From Hepsetus odoe (taxonomy: Eukaryota; Chordata; Actinopteri; Characiformes; Hepsetidae): a stretch of 64,000 nt of DNA. Below are positions 35,691-64,000 of this stretch, piece after piece. The translations under genes and the position numbers were made by a program. The DNA lies in contig CM029377.1 of assembly GCA_017165825.1 (NCBI GenBank), forward strand, positions 21,875,014-21,939,013, given 5' to 3'. The notes under the pieces were generated by a model. It was not told where the DNA came from. It worked only from the letters and a program-made list of their open reading frames with translations, and did not search any database. The stretch's first letter is position 1; every line of letters starts with the position of its first letter.

Positions 35691-36254
35691 TAACATAAAT
35701 TATTGAATAATTGTGATAAAATATCGTGATAATAATACTGAATACAAAATAATCTCGATTATGATTTTTGCCTTAATCGTTCAGCCCTACTGCTTGCTGT
35801 GGAGAATCCAGAAAGTACAAAATCCCGTCCAGGAATTTGCTCCAGCTGCTCAAACTCCCCCTGCTGGCGGCTCGACCCGCAGAAACGGGCCGGTAGGAGC
35901 CAAATCCCGGACTGGATTTATATATTCTGGACCAGCATTTTCACCCCGCTCTTTAAGGACCTGGGTCAGTGTCTGTGTTTTTGTAGCATTTCTTTTCATC
36001 TATTTAGCGCCATTTCTGAATGTTCTGCTGTTTTGTAGACCAAACGGTTAAACTAGACTAGAATATACCGGACTGGACGAGTGGATAGAAAGTTTGTACA
36101 CATCCGAGTGACAATCTAGTTCCACTGTTCTGGGCCGCTGTGTATGAATTAGCGATGTTTGGGCTCAAAATCGATCTCGGGACTTGATGAAGGAAGCAAC
36201 TATTTTATTCTAAGTGCTAATTTGACATCGAGACTCTAAAATTAGACACAATGT

Positions 36255-36850
36255 TCGGGCTGTGTGCGGCTGTGTGCGGTTGTGTGTGGCTGTGTGCGGT
36301 TGTGTGTGTGTGAGTGCGTGGAGGGGGGGGGGTGAAGATGGCGGCCAGGTGGCCGGAGTAACGCTTCTTATTGACGTCATTTCTGAAGTATTTCTAAGCT
36401 TTTATTCCCGTGGATACAGTCTTGGTGATGCTCCGGCGGTCACACTGTGAATAAAGAGACGGTAAAGGTAATATATTCCCATATAGATCCCTTATTTCCA
36501 GCTTTGTTTGGGTCGGAAAGAGAGGGCGGCGAGGTCCGAACGCGTGGCCGGAGTTGACGCTCCGTCGCCCGGCAGAGTGTCCCGAGGAGCCAGCTTCCCC
36601 ATGGCTCCTCAATTTCTCCCCATTTTCGTAGGTTTAGACCGCAAATAGAACCTGTTTTGTGCATTTTACTCTCTTCTGGGTCAAGGGGAATGTGTTTATG
36701 CGTCAGTAACATCGATAACCCCCAGTTTCGAGGCTGAATCTGAGCCTGAAAGTTTTCCATGGAATTCTCCTCATTGTGGCGGGATCTCCGCCGGTCCACC
36801 TTAAAACAGCTGGTTGGGCGCACGCATTTAAGGTGGACCGGTCTGCATGT
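36255..36850 (+). promoter_or_regulatory. pcm1: Probable pcm1 CpG-rich promoter and 5' UTR region
   Basis: CpG-rich DNA in an otherwise AT-rich region, about 3.7 kb before the first coding exon. It holds AAGATGGCGGCC at 36335-36346 (YY1-type motif typical of TATA-less housekeeping promoters) and TGACGTCA at 36372-36379 (full CRE palindrome). Candidate first-exon donors are GTAAAG at 36462 and AAAG/GTAATA at 36468. A CpG-containing tandem of TGTGCGG-type units lies at 36257-36305. Assignment to pcm1 is by position and orientation. Confidence 0.55.
36791..36841. repeat. Perfect 15-bp inverted repeat beside the pcm1 promoter
   Basis: Arm CCGGTCCACCTTAAA at 36791-36805 and its exact reverse complement at 36827-36841, separated by 21 nt. 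The arms are GC-rich enough to form a stable stem in RNA or cruciform DNA. Confidence 0.85.
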
Positions 36851-37689
36851 CTTTAGAGCCGTTTTACAAAACGTGGATGTATTTTGAGAAAGAAGACGCG
36901 TAGCTTGTTATTTCAAGGTCGAAACTCACATTTAAATCTGCTTTTTAAACTTTATTTCGCGAAATTTCTAGACATTTCTGTTGGATAAATGCTAGCAGGT
37001 GTTGCTAAACTCTGAAGAGAATTGGCCTCTCCGGGAGGCCGTGTGGACTATTTTTAGGTGTAAAATGAACAAAAGACGAGTTAAATAGCTTTTTAAAAAT
37101 ATCAAATTTGTCATATTTTAGGGCATAACCTGTAATGTGTGTCCTTTTTTTTTAAAAATTTCATTCGGGCTGTTAGCAAAGCTAGCTTGGTTGCTAGTTT
37201 GTGTCTTTCTGAGGTAATTTCGTTTCTTTTTGAACCCTGAAGTCACAGTATGAACATATTTGGGAAAAACAGGGGAAATGTTAGAAAGGTACACATTTTG
37301 GCACCGTTTTCGGCTCTTTTACTGGGTTTTTGTCGGTTTTCGTTTCTGAGAGAAGGCCAAACTGCTGGTTACCATGGTAACGGAGGGGTTATTAAAAATG
37401 ACCTCCATTCACTCCTTCAGGGACCAGTTTTGTGCCTTTTTTAGGCATTAAAGACCCTTAAAATTACCCTGTCTCATGCTTTACAGACATTTTTCGTGAG
37501 ACTGAAGAGCACATCCTGCAGAGAATGGTTAATTTGTGGAAAATTGACCTAAAAACTGCAGAAAATCAAACATTTTGGGCCAATGGGGATAGTTATCGCG
37601 ATACTCACATCACGATACTCACATCTGAGCATATTGCGATATGGTCGGGAGTCGGATTAACCATCACTTCATTTTAATCCCATTTTCAA

Positions 37690-38650
37690 TAATAAGGGTG
37701 ATGCACAAAGCTGTGGTAGCTATAGTGGGATAAAGTTAACCAGTCACAGTATGAAGTTCTGGGAGAGAGTCATGGAAGCTAGTTTAAGAAAAGAGGTGAG
37801 GATCAGTGAACAGCAGTATGGTTTCATGCTGAGAAAGAACATCGCAGACTCAATGTTTGCTCTGAAGTTGTTGATGGAAAAGTACAGAGAAGGTCAGAAG
37901 GAGCTGCATTATGCCTTTGTGGACTTGGAGAAAGCATATGACAGGGTGCTTAGAGAGGAGCTGTAGTTTTGTGTGAGGACGTCAGGTGTTACAGAGAAGT
38001 ATGTGAGAGTAGTTCAGGATATGTATGATAGCAGTGTGACTGGTGAGATCTGCAGTAGGAGTGACGGATGCATTTAAGGTAGAGGTTGGATTGAGAAGAG
38101 GGTGTGGAAGAGAGTGCAGGCGGTGTGGAAGAGCGTGCAGGCAGGTTGGAATGGGTGGAGAAGAGTGGCTGGAGTGATTTGTGACAGATGGGTACCAGCT
38201 AGAGTGAAAGGGAAGGTGTACAGGACAATAGTGAGACCAGCTATGTTGTATGAGTTGGAGACGGTGGCACTGACGAAAAGGCAGGAGGTGGAGCTGGAGG
38301 TGTCAGAGTTAAAGATGCTGAGATTTTCATTGGGTGTGACAAGGATGGGCAGGATTAGAAATGAGTATATTAGAGGGACAGCTCAGGTTAGACGTCTTGG
38401 AGACAAAGTTAGAGAAGCAAGGTTGCGTTGGTTTGGACATGTGCAGAGGAGAGACGAGGATTATATTGGAAGGAGGATGTTGAAGATGGAGCTGCCAGGA
38501 AAGAGGAGAAGAGGAAGACCAAAGAGGAGGTTTATGGATGTGGTGAGAGAGGACATGCAGGTGGTTGGTTTGATGCAGGAAGATGCAGAGGACTAGAAGA
38601 ACTGGAGACAATTGTCATGACTCCTAAACGGGAGCAGCTGGAACAAAGAA
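37690..38650 (+). mobile_element. RTE-like LINE copy with internal deletion
   Basis: 5' part: KFWERVMEASLRKEVRISEQ, LHYAFVDLEKAYDRVLREEL. After a deletion that removes the FADD region, the 3' part gives RWFGHVQRRDEDYIGRRMLK, MELPGKRRRGRPKRRFMDVV, REDMQVVGL, then GACTCCTAAACGGGAGCAG. It lies in the pcm1 5' region, on the coding strand. Confidence 0.85.
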
Positions 38651-38659
38651 GACTTATTT

Positions 38660-40200
38660 TTAAATCCCAAAGATAGAGAGAGAGATGGCTCCTGTGTGTC
38701 TGGACAAAGGTTGTGAAATGTCCATTCGAACTAAGCTGATGTCAAAAAAAGTGAAATTGGTGACAGAATGGCAAGATTGGTTGATGCGTTGGTGTTATTT
38801 TCACCATATTGTCCTGTGGATCCATCAGCAATGCGCTTCTTCTCTTCTCAGAAGCATCCATTTTCAAGTGAGATTGTTTTGTTGTGAAAGCATCCTTCCA
38901 TTGTGTGTTAAAATCTGAATTTAGTGCCAATTCTGAGACCGTTTCAACGACTGGGTTTATGATCCAAGCAAAAAGTTCACTGATTGGCTGCAATTAAATG
39001 AAACTTGTAATAATTGCATTTAAATTGGGATCAAAATGTTGGTGCAAAATGAATTTCCCTAATACAGTTTAAATACAATTATGTATATTTATGTATATTT
39101 CTTATAATTGTAATATCTAAAATATATTTAATATATTGAAAGGTGCTACTATTTAATATTTCAGATTTCCAAAAATTTGAAATTTTGAAAAAATTCTTTA
39201 ATAAACCTCAAAGTTACATTTGCCAACGTCTTTGCAAACAAAGTCACAACTTTTGAATAATCAATAAGAAGTGCTAAATTGCAGGACGCTACTGGGAGAC
39301 TGGCAGTTACTAAGAGCCCCTGAAGCCGGGGAGGAGTTTTCAGCGCCAAAGTTGACCGCTGTCCTCCTCCTTTATTTGTTGTCGTTAAGACTCCCGGCTC
39401 CCGCTTCACTATTTTCAGAGAGATGTTTCACCAGGACCCACGGGCGAGTCCTTAATCCTCTACCTGAGGACAGAGCAATGCAAGTATTTCGACACTTTAT
39501 TTTGCCACCTTTTTCTTGAGCCATGTTTGGTGCCTTGTGGTTGCCTGGCAGGCTTAACGCTCAACTGAACACCACTCCCAAACACCAACTTAATCCAAGG
39601 AGTGAGTGAAAGTGTCCGTCTCTAACTGCGCCGTGTCGGTTCGCTTTAGAAAAGATTTAAATCTAGATTTAATGAGTTTTTAACAAGAACACATCGCAGA
39701 TTGTTCTCAAAGTAGTGGAGCAGATTCAGTAAAAAACAGTTGCGGGTCCTGATCCAGGTTTTTTGTTTTTAAAACATGATAAACTGTAAAATCTCCAAAA
39801 CTGCAAAAAAAAAAAAAAAAAGCAAACTGTGCTGGTTCTTTTTTTTGATAAAAGAATGGGTTGATTTTACATTTTCTTTTTTTTTTTTCCCTCTCAGATT
39901 TAAAATTTCTGCTCCTATTTTTGGACGTAGCTGTGTCTTATTTCCTTATCACTTACTTACTTATCAGCTTTTCCTTTAAATAATATACATTACTTTATCG
40001 TAACATTTTAAAAATGCAATGTAATATATTATGATGATAAATATTAAATAAAAAATAATACATTAAAGACGCACTGATGTTAATTTTAGCCAAAACAAGG
40101 GCATGGTGTGTTTTCACCCAAAACGTTAACCCTTTCTTTTAATGTTTACAGCCTCTTTATTTTTTTAATGAAATGTGCTTTAAATATGCGCGTGTGTGTG
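38660..40200. other. pcm1 5' intron, no recognised element
   Basis: No open frame resembling a protein. 39280-39480 is less AT-rich than its surroundings and could hold an alternative 5' UTR exon, but nothing in the sequence decides this. The last part is AT-rich and ends in a GT repeat at 40191-40213. Confidence 0.4.
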
Positions 40201-40237
40201 TGTGTGTGTGTGTCGTCCTCAGTACTGAGTGTTTGAA

Positions 40238-63892
<23,655 letters not shown>

Positions 63893-64000
63893 GTAACTTC
63901 AACAACGTCACTCTAGAGAACCGAGGAACCTTTTAATAATAAGTCTGTTAATCATTCAACTTCAGTTCATTTAAAAACATACCCGGTGTATTTTTATTTT

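Noticed and set aside
36440..36823. 127-codon minus-strand frame over the pcm1 promoter
   Set aside because: It lies in CpG-rich DNA where long frames are common by chance. No family resemblance and no conserved motif.

Overview
The window is vertebrate nuclear DNA and almost certainly comes from a ray-finned fish. Coding sequence is split into short exons with GT..AG introns. The introns are packed with dinucleotide microsatellites, TA-flanked Tc1/mariner elements, L2-like and RTE-like LINE pieces, and tRNA-derived SINEs. The recurring GCTCTTATCCAGAGCG tail is typical of teleosts. I cannot name the species.

Two genes lie on the + strand. (1) Positions 2-29990 hold mtus1 (microtubule-associated scaffold protein 1, ATIP). 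A 1.7-kb N-terminal exon and thirteen smaller exons splice in frame to about 1,124 codons if the ATG at 2 is the start; upstream sequence is missing. A second first exon at 13393-13513 carries its own ATG and the same splice phase. It gives a short 441-residue form equivalent to mammalian ATIP1. The last exon stops at 29990, with a plausible poly(A) signal at 30683. (2) Positions 40238-63892 hold pcm1 (pericentriolar material 1, the centriolar-satellite scaffold). I could place 37 coding exons in phase, about 2,011 codons, against 2,024 residues for the human protein. Only the extreme C-terminus lies beyond the window. A CpG-rich stretch at 36330-36850, with YY1-like and CRE motifs, is the likely pcm1 promoter and 5' UTR region.

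Layout: 1-30700 mtus1, with long repeat-filled introns; 30700-36300 intergenic, with LINE, SINE and RTE debris; 36300-40222 pcm1 promoter and 5' intron, carrying an RTE copy; 40223-63892 pcm1, whose early introns are long and contain Tc1, LINE and microsatellite sequence, while the 3' half is compact. Both products act on the microtubule and centrosome system: MTUS1 stabilises microtubules, and PCM1 builds the satellites that move along them.

I saw no prokaryote-type system, CRISPR array, rRNA, free-standing tRNA gene or new protein-coding locus. The points worth a second look concern splicing (GT-repeat acceptors, a NAGNAG acceptor, candidate cassette exons), genome architecture (CTCF-like motifs, a promoter hairpin, a 1-kb inverted repeat, gene order compared with mammals) and nested transposon history. 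All exon limits are from reading by eye; no alignment or transcript data were available.
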